Positions 33,761 through 46,919 of a stretch of DNA of 64,000 nt are shown in pieces. The DNA is from Macrostomum hystrix (taxonomy: Eukaryota; Platyhelminthes; Macrostomidae). The translations under genes and the position numbers were made by a program. The notes under the pieces are model-generated. The model was not told the DNA's origin and did no database searches. It worked only from the letters and a program-made list of their open reading frames with translations. The stretch spans positions 11,678,001-11,742,000 of the forward strand of contig CATNEN010000001.1 of the NCBI GenBank assembly GCA_950097015.1. The letters are read 5' to 3'. Position 1 is the first letter of the stretch. Every line of letters starts with the position of its first letter.

Positions 33761-35224
33761 ATGCTCAAAGAAATCCCTAAGTCACTGCGCGTCAAAGCCC
33801 AAGCAATCGTTGATGACGAGCTAGCAAATGCAGAAACGTTTTTAGCTAGCCTGCCAAACGCCAAGGACAGGGAGCTCTGCCGGCTGTTCTTCATCCACAT
33901 GGCCTCAGAGATGAGTCTGTGGAGCATTGTCGGGCAGCTGGGTCAGTTGATTCCTGACTCAACGAGGCGCATTCAGTGCTGGAAATCTGCAGTTAAACTG
34001 GCAGCCAGCCAGAATGACTACCTGGGCGCTAGTCAGTTGGCTGCGTTCATCATTAACGACCAAAGAGCATTGGACAACTGCCTGATGGCTGCGGCTAAGG
34101 CAGCTGCGAGGCACTGCCACTGGGAGGCAGCCAGTCAGCTGATCAATCTCATCAGCGATCAGACCAAACCTTATGAATTAGCATCGGCTGCTAGTCGAAC
34201 AGGTGTTGAAGAGGCAGAGAAAAAGTGCCGCGCCCAGATGAAAGTGGCAGCGATGGCTGCCATGAATGGGCGCCTGGATGTGTTCAATGAGTACTACTTA
34301 ATGCTGGACTCAGAGGAGCATAAGAGCGAGTGCGCAGTGAAAGCAGTGAAGTCTGCATCATCGGTGAGCAACTGGCGGGTTGTAAAATTTCTGGCTGCTT
34401 CAACTCCGCTGGACGCAGTCAGGGACGAGTGCCTCGCTGCAGCGGCCGTGGCTGCCGCGGACCAGTCTCACCTGGACGAGGCACTGCTGTTCGTGAGTCG
34501 GATGATTGACAAGGAGCAGCGCATGCTCTGCCGAATGAAAGTTTCCGCAGCGGCAGCTCGGAGCAACCACCTGACATTCGCGAAGCGCTGCATTGAACTG
34601 CTGGACAGCGAAAACAGAATGAACGAGTGCCGGGCGGTGTCGGCAGTGTCAGCTGCCACCTGCCGTCACTGGAAGGCGGTGGCAGAGATGGCTGACTCAA
34701 TCACAGATGAGCTAGTCAGAGATGAGTGCTACAGTAGCGTGGTGAAAGTTTCAGTGGGCCAGAAACAATGGCATGCTGTGTTGAAACTTATTGCTAAGAT
34801 CCGAGACGATAAAATTCAAAAGGAAAGTTTACTTCACGCAGTTGGGCAGGCGGCCTCCAATCGCCTGTGGTCTGGCCTTCAGTCCTTGATGAATGCCATC
34901 CAGGACCAATCGTTGAAGAGCCAGTGTAGAGCTAAGGCGCTACTGACAGCATTCGAGCTTGACTACTGGGATTTCGCCACCAAGCTGATGGATAGCGTTG
35001 TCAAGGACGCGGGAAAATCAAACGTCACTCTTCAACGTATCGATGGATTAAAACAGTTAATTAATGAAATCAGTGAGCCGAGATTGAGATCTGAGTTCTG
35101 TCAGAAGGCGCTGTGCTACGCAATGAGAAATGCTACCGAGTGCGAAATTGTAGCATACCTGTCCAATGCTATTGTCCTACAGGGCAGCGAAGAAGCTAGC
35201 ATTTTAGAAACCGTTTCCTTGTAG
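33761..35224 (+). CDS. Single-exon alpha-helical repeat protein, 487 residues
   Basis: The open frame has its first ATG at 33761; the frame is open 42 bp further upstream. It consists of about a dozen helical repeats of roughly 34-36 residues. Their pattern is I-x-D-x3-R-x-(E/Q)-C-x3-A-x3-A-x4-W-x2-A, seen around RIQCWKSAVKLAAS, RDECLAAAAVAAAD, MNECRAVSAVSAAT, RDECYSSVVKVSVG and KSQCRAKALLTAFE. This looks like a two-helix solenoid of TPR or PPR shape. I do not recognise a named family. There is no signal peptide or membrane segment. Codon use appears normal for the window, and the frame is intact. Lack of introns, between an intron-rich gene and amylase, is unusual here. Function unknown; a protein or nucleic-acid binding scaffold is an inference. 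Confidence 0.8.
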   Translation: MLKEIPKSLRVKAQAIVDDELANAETFLASLPNAKDRELCRLFFIHMASEMSLWSIVGQLGQLIPDSTRRIQCWKSAVKLAASQNDYLGASQLAAFIINDQRALDNCLMAAAKAAARHCHWEAASQLINLISDQTKPYELASAASRTGVEEAEKKCRAQMKVAAMAAMNGRLDVFNEYYLMLDSEEHKSECAVKAVKSASSVSNWRVVKFLAASTPLDAVRDECLAAAAVAAADQSHLDEALLFVSRMIDKEQRMLCRMKVSAAAARSNHLTFAKRCIELLDSENRMNECRAVSAVSAATCRHWKAVAEMADSITDELVRDECYSSVVKVSVGQKQWHAVLKLIAKIRDDKIQKESLLHAVGQAASNRLWSGLQSLMNAIQDQSLKSQCRAKALLTAFELDYWDFATKLMDSVVKDAGKSNVTLQRIDGLKQLINEISEPRLRSEFCQKALCYAMRNATECEIVAYLSNAIVLQGSEEASILETVSL

Positions 35225-35494
35225 ACTGAAAATGTTGACTCAGACAGATGGACAATTTTCTGAGGAGCTGGATCTATATTTTATTCAACTTTACAGCCAT
35301 AATCCGAGTAGACTTGCCTTTGCTTTGCAAATATAAATTGGACTAAGCGTTTGTTGACGATGAAAACTTATTTTTTAAATAATGATCTGTGTTCGTAAGT
35401 ATGAGGCAAGTGATTTCGAGGCTTAATTATCCTTAGAGTTCGTTAATTTTTCTGTTACAAGCTGTGTTATAACGCAAATTTTTTTTTCAATCTT

Positions 35495-35842
35495 GTTGAG
35501 GGTCAGTGGCAGATTGGTCAAACGCGTTTGCCTCTCGCACCAAGGTCCCTAAGTTCGATTCCGCGGCGAGGCCACATTTATTTGGGGCGCAGCCGCGGAG
35601 AGAAGGCTTGGGGGCTTGTCGTGCAATTTACGCCATCGAGGGCCAACCTCCAAGGCACAGTGAGAGTGTACACTGCCTGACGATGAGAAAGTCAGGGCAG
35701 ATGTACACACCTGTGTGCGCGTGTGCTCAGGAGTCAGCTAAACGTGTGTAGAATTGCCTCCTCGCTGGCTGCGGGTCTAGTGTCACTGAATGATGTGCCA
35801 TTGCCCGCAGACCTCCTGAAATTATTTTTGTTAATTATCAAC
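35495..35842 (+). mobile_element. SINE-A, full length, plus orientation
   Basis: From GGGTCAGTGGCAGATTGGTC through the B-box region AAGTTCGATTCCGCGGCG and the block CTGCCTGACGATGAGAAAGT to CCCGCAGACCTCCTGAAATT. Same layout as the copy at 22193. Intergenic, between the helical-repeat gene and amylase. Confidence 0.85.
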
Positions 35843-36015
35843 AATCTTGTTGAAAATGGATCTTTTAATTCGCGCTAAATTTATAAATCATTACTTCTAC
35901 TGTAGCGTGGAAGTTTTCATCGAAATGATTTTTATTTTATTGCGGGACCTCACATTCTTCTCTGGTATCCAAATCACCACGCAATAGTCTATGGAAAGTT
36001 TGGCGCGAATTCGAA

Positions 36016-36021
36016 TTTATT
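36016..36021 (-). terminator. Polyadenylation signal of the amylase gene
   Basis: TTTATT on the plus strand is AATAAA on the minus strand. It lies 83 bp beyond the stop codon at 36104-36106. Confidence 0.5.
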
Positions 36022-36103
36022 AAAACACGGAAATAAAAGAGCAGTGCGCAGTTAAGGCTTTTCATGTACTCGTATATTTTTAGTCTTCAATCTCGACTCG
36101 CAT

Positions 36104-40196
<4,093 letters not shown>

Positions 40197-40234
40197 TTAT
40201 TTTATCTATGGTAATAATGCTAATAGTTATAATT

Positions 40235-40470
40235 GATTACACTTGCCCCATTGGGCCAGATGTGCCAGCGACAGCACAGCCGCAGCTATTGCGCGACGCC
40301 TTCATGGACTGGGGGGGGGGACGCCACACCCACCTTCAATTATCCCAGCTGATGCTGGCACCCATTTAACAAATTAAATGGGACACAAACTGTTCCAGTG
40401 GAGTCGGGAATCGAACCCCCGACCTTTAACTCATGAGTCCGACGCTCTAACCACAAGGCTACAATCTCCT
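40235..40470 (-). mobile_element. SINE-B, minus orientation
   Basis: From TTGATTACACTTGCCCCATT through GGGACGCCACACCCACCTTC to the tRNA-like head, seen in reverse as GGAATCGAACCCCCGACC and CTCTAACCACAAGGCTACAA. Upstream of the mapped amylase exons. Confidence 0.8.
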
Positions 40471-40689
40471 TTGGTACTCGTCTTTCGTCTATGGTAAACA
40501 TTGTCCATGTCTATCTAGGCAGGGCTATTTTCTTGCATTTAATAGGTCATATACGCCAATAATTTCATTAAATTTACATCTCTACTATGAGTAGCACTAT
40601 CGAACGTAATTGATTACGAACTAAGGAACATAAAAATGTTTGAGTACACTTAGCCCAATGCCGCAGCTACTCACGGCGATTATGAAGTC

Positions 40690-40992
40690 CCAGTCCGTGG
40701 ACTGGGCTGGGGGGACGCCACACCTACATGTGACCTGACAGCACAGCCGTAGCTATTGCGCGGTGCATCTGAAGGCTGCGTACGGCTGTTCAGTCCATGG
40801 ACTGGGGGGACGCCACACCCACCTTCAATTATCCCAGCTGATGCTGGTACCCATTTAACAGCTGGGTGAACTGAAGCAATGCAAAGTTAAGTGTCTTGCT
40901 AATGGACACAAATTGTTCCAGTGGAGACGGGAATCGAACCCCCGACCTTCAAGTCGTGAGTCCGACGCCCTAACCACTAGGCTACAACAACT
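40690..40992 (-). mobile_element. SINE-B, near full length, minus orientation
   Basis: Contains CAGTCCATGGACTGGGGGGA, ACCTTCAATTATCCCAGCTG and the reversed tRNA head GGAATCGAACCCCCGACC with CTAACCACTAGGCTACAAC. A partial copy of its body lies just before it (40685-40740). Confidence 0.8.
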
Positions 40993-41890
40993 TGTATATA
41001 TACAACCTCTGTTTATATACAAGTATATATAAGAGCTGAGTTTATAAGAAGTTTATAAGAACTATTGTTTCTATGTACACGGGAATCGAACCCCCGACCT
41101 TCAAGTGGTGAATCAGACTATAAAACCAGAAAACAGCGAAGTCTCACCAATAACGACCAGAGAAGTGAGTAGCAGCATTGTGTTGCTGTCTGGTGTTTCC
41201 TAGCCTGTTCGAGTCGGAGCTTTTGTTGCACAATATATATATATAGTTGCTACGCAAGTCACAATTGATGCCAAAAGTTAGAGTTCTCATAGAACATAGC
41301 ACAACAATAGTCTCTGGTTAGCCTTATCAGCTATAAAACATTAGCGGCAACGTGACAGTTCTGACGAATGCGGTCTAACAGATTCTTTGTTATCAGCTGT
41401 CTTCTTCTTTTGTATTTTAGAGCCAGTGTTATTGCACGATCGCACTAAAGCGAGAAGAGATTCGCGGTCGAAACCAGATGTTCAATTTCTCAGGTGCCAA
41501 CAAAAAGTTCTTTTAGTAGCTGGCCCCGCCCATTGCTAATAAATATGTGTTGGACTTTTTATTTATTATGTAAGATTAAAAATAAGGAACAAAGAGTTTA
41601 TAGAACATCATTTTGATCTGCTTCTAAAAGCCTTGCACGCGTGGTCCAACCCGTCATGTTGCGTTTTAATTTTCTAGTTTTTCAACGGATCGATCGACTT
41701 AACGAGCATATATAAATTGCATAATTCGACAAACAATTTGACCGTCGCCACGCTGACAAAATAAAACTGAACGGTCTATATGCGAATGTGTAGGACTATC
41801 TTCAGAGCCTTTATATATATTATATGGCACCGGACACACATCAGTACGAGTACAAAGTAACTCTATAGAATAAGTTAGTAAACAATTCTT
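40993..41890. other. Upstream region of amylase, no exon identified
   Basis: Contains a SINE-B head fragment (GGGAATCGAACCCCCGACCT, about 41081-41101) and TA microsatellite. The missing amylase first exon would be expected here or slightly below, but I could not find a convincing ATG plus signal peptide plus donor on the minus strand. Confidence 0.4.
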
Positions 41891-41904
41891 ATAGCAGCAC
41901 TTGG

Positions 41905-42395
41905 ATAATGAGAGGGGTGAGAAGAGGGGAGAGGAGAGGGGAGAGAAGAGAAAGAGGAGAGGGGTGAGAAGAGAAAGAGGAGAGGGGAGAGAAGAGAAAG
42001 AGGAGAGGGGAGAGAAGAGAAAGAGGAGAGGGGTGAGAAGAGAAAGAGGAGAGAAAGAGGAGAGGGGTGAGAAGAGAAAGAGAAGAGGGGAGAGGAGAGA
42101 AAGAGGAGAGGGGTGAGAAGAGAAAGAGGAGAGGGGAGAGAAGAGGGGAGAGGAGAGGGGTAAGAAGAGGGGAGAGAAGAGGGGAGAGAAGAGGGGAGAG
42201 GAGAGGGGTAAGAAGAGAAGTGAGGAGAGGGGAGATAAGAGGGGTGAGAAGAGGGGTGAGAAGAGGGATGAGCAGAGAGGTGAGAAGAGGGTTGAGAAGA
42301 GGGAGGGAAGATGGGAGAGGAGAGGGGTGAGATGAGGGGAGAGAAGAGGGGAAAGGAGAGAAGTGAGAAGAGGGAAGAGAATAGGGGGAGAAATT
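41905..42395. repeat. GA-rich minisatellite
   Basis: About 490 bp of purine-only repeats on the plus strand (GAGGGGTGAGAAGAGAAAGA and variants). Long open frames on both strands are low-complexity artefacts. Intergenic between amylase and Nup35. Confidence 0.95.
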
Positions 42396-42725
42396 AAAAA
42401 GGAAAGTCCATTAAACAATGAAAACAATAAATGAGATTTTCTTCACCCATAAGCTTGTCAATTAGCTTTACGCACTAAATTTAGATAATAGAAAATATAT
42501 TATTTAGAATAGTGAGCTTACAGTGAAATAGACCTGGTAGACAAGAGAAATAAAACAAACTAAAGGGGCTTGACGGACTATAAATGGAAAAGTAGAGCAA
42601 TACATGTAGGAGCAACGAGTCCATATAAAAATCAGTGCAATTATGAAAGCGTTGCACTGTAAATTAATATGCGGCGAGTCAATTAGACGCACCGGATAAA
42701 AAAATTCACTAGAATTTCCCTTAAT

Positions 42726-44039
42726 TTACCAGCCGAACATGTAACTGATAGCTTTGTTAATAATGCCAGAGTTATTTTGCAGGACTCGGCCATTGGTGCC
42801 AGGAGCTGCAACGGAGCCGAGGTGCGGCGTGCCACCGCCGGCTGCGGAGACAGCAGCGGCGCTCGTCACGGCGGCTGCGGCGGCGGCAGCAGCAGGCGTG
42901 CCCAGCCTACTAACAGCCAATGAGCGCATAGAAGAACAACCGCTCTGATTGGCTGCGGCCGCCATAGTTGAATTCATCAGCTGCTGTTGCTGCTGCTGTT
43001 GCTGAAACTGAGCCTCAGCAGCGGCAGCAGCAGCAGGTGTGGAGCCGGCCATAACGGAGGTCTCGGCAGCACCGGCCGGATCCTGGCAGGGCTGGACGCC
43101 GATCATACAGTTGGCGCTGAGAACTCGACCATTGCGACACAGGGCCCTGCGAGCCTGGACTCGATTCTGGAATTTTACGTGGACCCAGTTGGCGCCGCCG
43201 CCGCCCGGAGCCGTGTGGCGTTCAATGCGACCACACTGGGCCAGCTGCTGCAGCACGAAATTGACGGAGCCAGCTGGGAAGCCGAACACAGTCACCCAGG
43301 TGCCATCGTCCGGGCCGTTGGCCACAGGCGGAGTCGAGATCAACGCGCTCGATGCGTCGGCTGGAGAGAAGAACTGCTGCTGCTGCTGCTGAGCGGTGCG
43401 AAGACCCGGACGCAACGGGGTGCTAGTTAAAGAAGGCGGCGGTGGAGGCGGCGGCGGAGGAGCCAACGGCGACAGCTGCTGCTGCTGCTGCTGCTGAAGA
43501 GTCCACATGCTGGTAGTCGGCGGGGGCTGCTTCTTCTGACTGCCGCCGCAGGCTGACATGGCGGCAACCGCGGATGCCGATGTCAAAGCCTGCCTAGGCG
43601 ACGGCGGAGATGTTCTCATCGCGCCAGTTGGCGAAGCAGACGACGACGAGCCGTATTGTTGTTGCTGCGGTTGGTAGCCATAGGAACCAGCTGACAGCGC
43701 GTGCTGCTGCTGCTGCTGCTGATGCTGGTAGAACATCGGTGACGAGTATCCGGCACCGTAGCCGCCTCCCATTGACTGGTGCATAAATGCGGCGGGATTC
43801 GAACCCGGGACCGTGCCCGGCATTGGATAATAGCCGACTGGCCCGGGCGCATTTAGAGCCTCGTCCAGCAGGAAGCCGGGCATGTAGGCTGCCGCTGCGG
43901 CCGCGTTGCTAGCGGCGGCAGAAGCTGCGGCGGAGGCAGCTGTTGACCCCGAGGTCGGCGACAGGTGATGGCCGTAAGGAAGGCCCCCAGAGGCCGCCGA
44001 AGCGGCCTGGCCGTGCAAAGGGGAAATCAGCATTGGCTC
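42726..44039 (-). CDS. NUP35: Nucleoporin Nup35/Nup53, main exon; N-terminal exon not found
   Basis: The exon starts at the acceptor ACTCCAG|GAGCCAATG and runs in phase 0 for 437 residues. The Nup35-type RRM (MPPN) domain spans about residues 255-330, opening with DGTWVTVFGFPAGS and containing WVHVKFQNRVQARRAL and MIGVQPC. The C-terminus NKAISYMFGW matches the amphipathic membrane-binding helix of Nup35 proteins. The start EPMLISP resembles the conserved N-terminal motif, so only a few residues are missing upstream. Nup35 links the inner ring of the nuclear pore to the nuclear membrane. The flanks are rich in poly-Gln, poly-Ala and poly-Pro, making the protein longer than the vertebrate form. 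Confidence 0.88.
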   Translation of the reverse strand, partial: EPMLISPLHGQAASAASGGLPYGHHLSPTSGSTAASAAASAAASNAAAAAAYMPGFLLDEALNAPGPVGYYPMPGTVPGSNPAAFMHQSMGGGYGAGYSSPMFYQHQQQQQQHALSAGSYGYQPQQQQYGSSSSASPTGAMRTSPPSPRQALTSASAVAAMSACGGSQKKQPPPTTSMWTLQQQQQQQLSPLAPPPPPPPPPSLTSTPLRPGLRTAQQQQQQFFSPADASSALISTPPVANGPDDGTWVTVFGFPAGSVNFVLQQLAQCGRIERHTAPGGGGANWVHVKFQNRVQARRALCRNGRVLSANCMIGVQPCQDPAGAAETSVMAGSTPAAAAAAEAQFQQQQQQQQLMNSTMAAAANQSGCSSMRSLAVSRLGTPAAAAAAAAVTSAAAVSAAGGGTPHLGSVAAPGTNGRVLQNNSGIINKAISYMFGW

Positions 44040-44178
44040 CTGGAGTAAGGATGCGATCCAATGTTCTGCTTCAAGAATTATCTTGAGAATCTCACCATGA
44101 GATACTAGAAACACTAAAGAATTTCACTGTCCAGACAGTCTAGATAAACTTGAAAATCTCACCATAAAATAATCTAGA

Positions 44179-44990
44179 TCAAACTTATTAGCTAGCGGGC
44201 CAAAGAGATAACCAAAAGGCGACAGCGGGCAGCATTGACTGTAGAAATATGAGGTAGGAGAGAGATGAGACACGGGAGGGATGAGACATGGGAGAGATGA
44301 GACACGGGAGGGATGAGACATGGGAGAGATGAGACAGGGGAGAGATGAGACAGGGGGAGATAAGACACGGGAGAGATGAGACAGGGGAGAGATAAGACAC
44401 GGGAGAGATGAGACAGCGGAGAGATAAGACACAGGAGAGATGAGACGCAGGAGAGATGAGACGCAGGAGAGATGAGACGCAGGAGAGATGAGACACAGGA
44501 GAGATGAGACACAGGAGATATGAGACACGGGAGAGATGAGACGCAGGAGAGATGAGACACAGGAGAGATGAGACACGGGAGAGATGAGACAGGGGGAGAT
44601 AAGACACGGGAGAGATGAGACAGGGGAGAGATAAGACACGGGAGAGATGAGACAGCGGAGAGATAAGACACAGGAGAGATGAGACACGGGAGAGATGAGA
44701 CACGGGAGAGATGAGACACGGGAGAGATGAGACACAGGAGAGATGAGACACGGGAGAGATAAGACACAGGAGAGATGAGACACGGGAGAGATAAGACACG
44801 GGAGAGATGAGACAGGGGAGAGATAAGACACGGGAGAGATGAGACAGCGGAGAGATAAGACACGGGAGAGATAAGACACAGGAGAGATGAGACACGGGAG
44901 AGATGAGACACGGGAGAGATGAGACACGGGAGAGATAAGACACGGGAGAGATAAGACACGGGAGAGATGAGACACGGGAGAGACTCACTT
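44179..44990. mobile_element. Truncated relative of the hAT-type element with its 16-bp minisatellite
   Basis: AACTTATTAGCTAGCGGGCC and GCATTGACTGTA match the left subterminal part of the element at 32222, but the terminal CAGGGGTCGG is missing. The 16-17-bp GAGATGAGACACGGGA repeat follows to 44985; no right end is seen. It lies upstream of the Nup35 exon, probably in its intron. Confidence 0.75.
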
Positions 44991-44999
44991 GGAGACAAT

Positions 45000-45530
45000 C
45001 TAAATGCTATAGATTCACTGTGGCCAAAAATCACACATATTGTCTAGCTAGCTAGCCTAGAAATGATGTCTAGAAATGAAAAGTAAAGAAAACACAGAAG
45101 CAAGAAAATAAAGGCTTAAATTAAAATCTCTTTTTTTAGTCCAGTTTTTTATAATTTGTAAAAAACGCGAATCATAAAACTGTTTAAAATATAAAAAAAC
45201 GTTATAATCCTCTCTATGTATTATTATATACTAGGTGTTATAAAATAGTTAAAATATTATTACAACTGGCTTCTACAAAGAAACGGTCTAGCTAGAGTAA
45301 CAAATGAGATTTCCATTCGTTAGTATGTGATAAGCAAAAATGAAACAACCAATAATCAATAAATGGCGAAAAAATGGTATTGTTGAAAGCAACGACAATG
45401 ATTTAACGTTTAATTAATACCGAACAAGACAGTATGTCATAATCTGTTATATCGATTTGTAGGTATTTTTATAAAAATTAGCAAGCCACGTGCAACGCAA
45501 CGATAATCACTTAAATGTCGACCGACTGAC
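45000..45530. other. AT-rich stretch between the Nup35 intron repeat and the next array
   Basis: No clear exon. On the minus strand CTCCAA|GTGAGTCTCT at about 44990 could be a donor for an upstream Nup35 exon, but no start codon in phase precedes it. Confidence 0.35.
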
Positions 45531-46690
45531 TATCGATTGATTATCGATCAATTATCGGTTGATTATCGATCAACTATCGGTTGATTACCAATCAACTAAC
45601 TATCGATTGATTATTGATCAACTATCGGTTGATTACCGATCAACTATCGGTTGATTACCGATCAACTATCGGTTGATTACCGATCAACTAACTATCGGTT
45701 GATTACCGATCAACTATCGGTTGATTACCGATCAACTAACTATCGGTTGATTACCGATCAACTATCGGTTGATTACCGATCAACTATCGGTTGATTACCG
45801 ATCAACTAACTATCGGTTGATTACCGATCAACTATCGGTTGATTATCGATCTACTATCGGTTGATTATCGATCAACTATCGGTTGATTATCGATCAACTA
45901 TCGGTTGATTATCGATCAACTATCGATTGATTACCGATCAACTATCGGTTGATTACCGATCAACTATCGGTTGATTACCGATCAACTAACTATCGGTTGA
46001 TTACCGATCAACTATCGGTTGATTATCGATCAACTATCGATTGATTACCGATCAACTATCGATTGATTATCGATCAACCATCGATTGATTATCGATCAAC
46101 TATCGGTTGATTACCGATCAACTACCGGTTGATTACCGATCAACTAACTATCGATTGATTATCGATCAACTATCGGTTGATTACCGATCAACTATCGATT
46201 GATTATCGATCAACCATCGATTGATTATCGATCAACTATCGGTTGATTACCGATCAACTATCGGTTGATTATCGATCAACTATCGATTGATTACCGATCA
46301 ACTATCGGTTGATTACCGATCAACTATCGGTTGATTACCGATCAACTAACTATCGGTTGATTACCGATCAACTATCGGTTGATTATCGATCAACTATCGA
46401 TTGATTACCGATCAACTATCGATTGATTATCGATCAACCATCGATTGATTATCGATCAACTATCGGTTGATTACCGATCAACTACCGGTTGATTACCGAT
46501 CAACTAACTATCGATTGATTATCGATCAACTATCGGTTGATTACCGATCAACTATCGATTGATTATCGATCAACCATCGGTTGATTATCGATCAGCTATC
46601 TATTGGTTATCGATCAACTCACTAATGATTGGCTATCGATGAATATCGATCAGCTAACTGATGATTGGTTACCGATTAACTATAGATTAT
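45530..46690. repeat. 22-bp quasi-palindromic tandem repeat
   Basis: About 50 units resemble ATCGGTTGATTACCGATCAA. TTGAT and ATCAA arms make each unit an imperfect palindrome. Higher-order blocks recur about 360 bp apart (near 45930 and 46290). It lies between the PIKfyve stop and Nup35. Confidence 0.95.
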
Positions 46691-46919
46691 TTACCGATCA
46701 ACTAACTATCGATCAACTTAGATTATCAGAGTATTATTAGATTAGTTAGATTATAGATAATCAGAGCTATGATTGACACCGAATATTGAACTACATATAA
46801 ATTGATTTAGAAAAAAACACGGAAAGACAAAAAAGGCTACAATCAAAAATGGCGATAATTTAAAATGACAGACATGAAATGATTGTACAAAAAAAGTGAA
46901 CAGTTGCAAAGTTCATCGA

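Noticed and set aside
41901..42330. Arg-Glu-rich frames in the GA-rich region
   Set aside because: Low-complexity purine repeat with no start context or splice structure.
43616..43852. Alternative minus-strand frame inside Nup35
   Set aside because: It is an overlapping shadow; the Nup35 frame has the RRM domain and conserved C-terminus.
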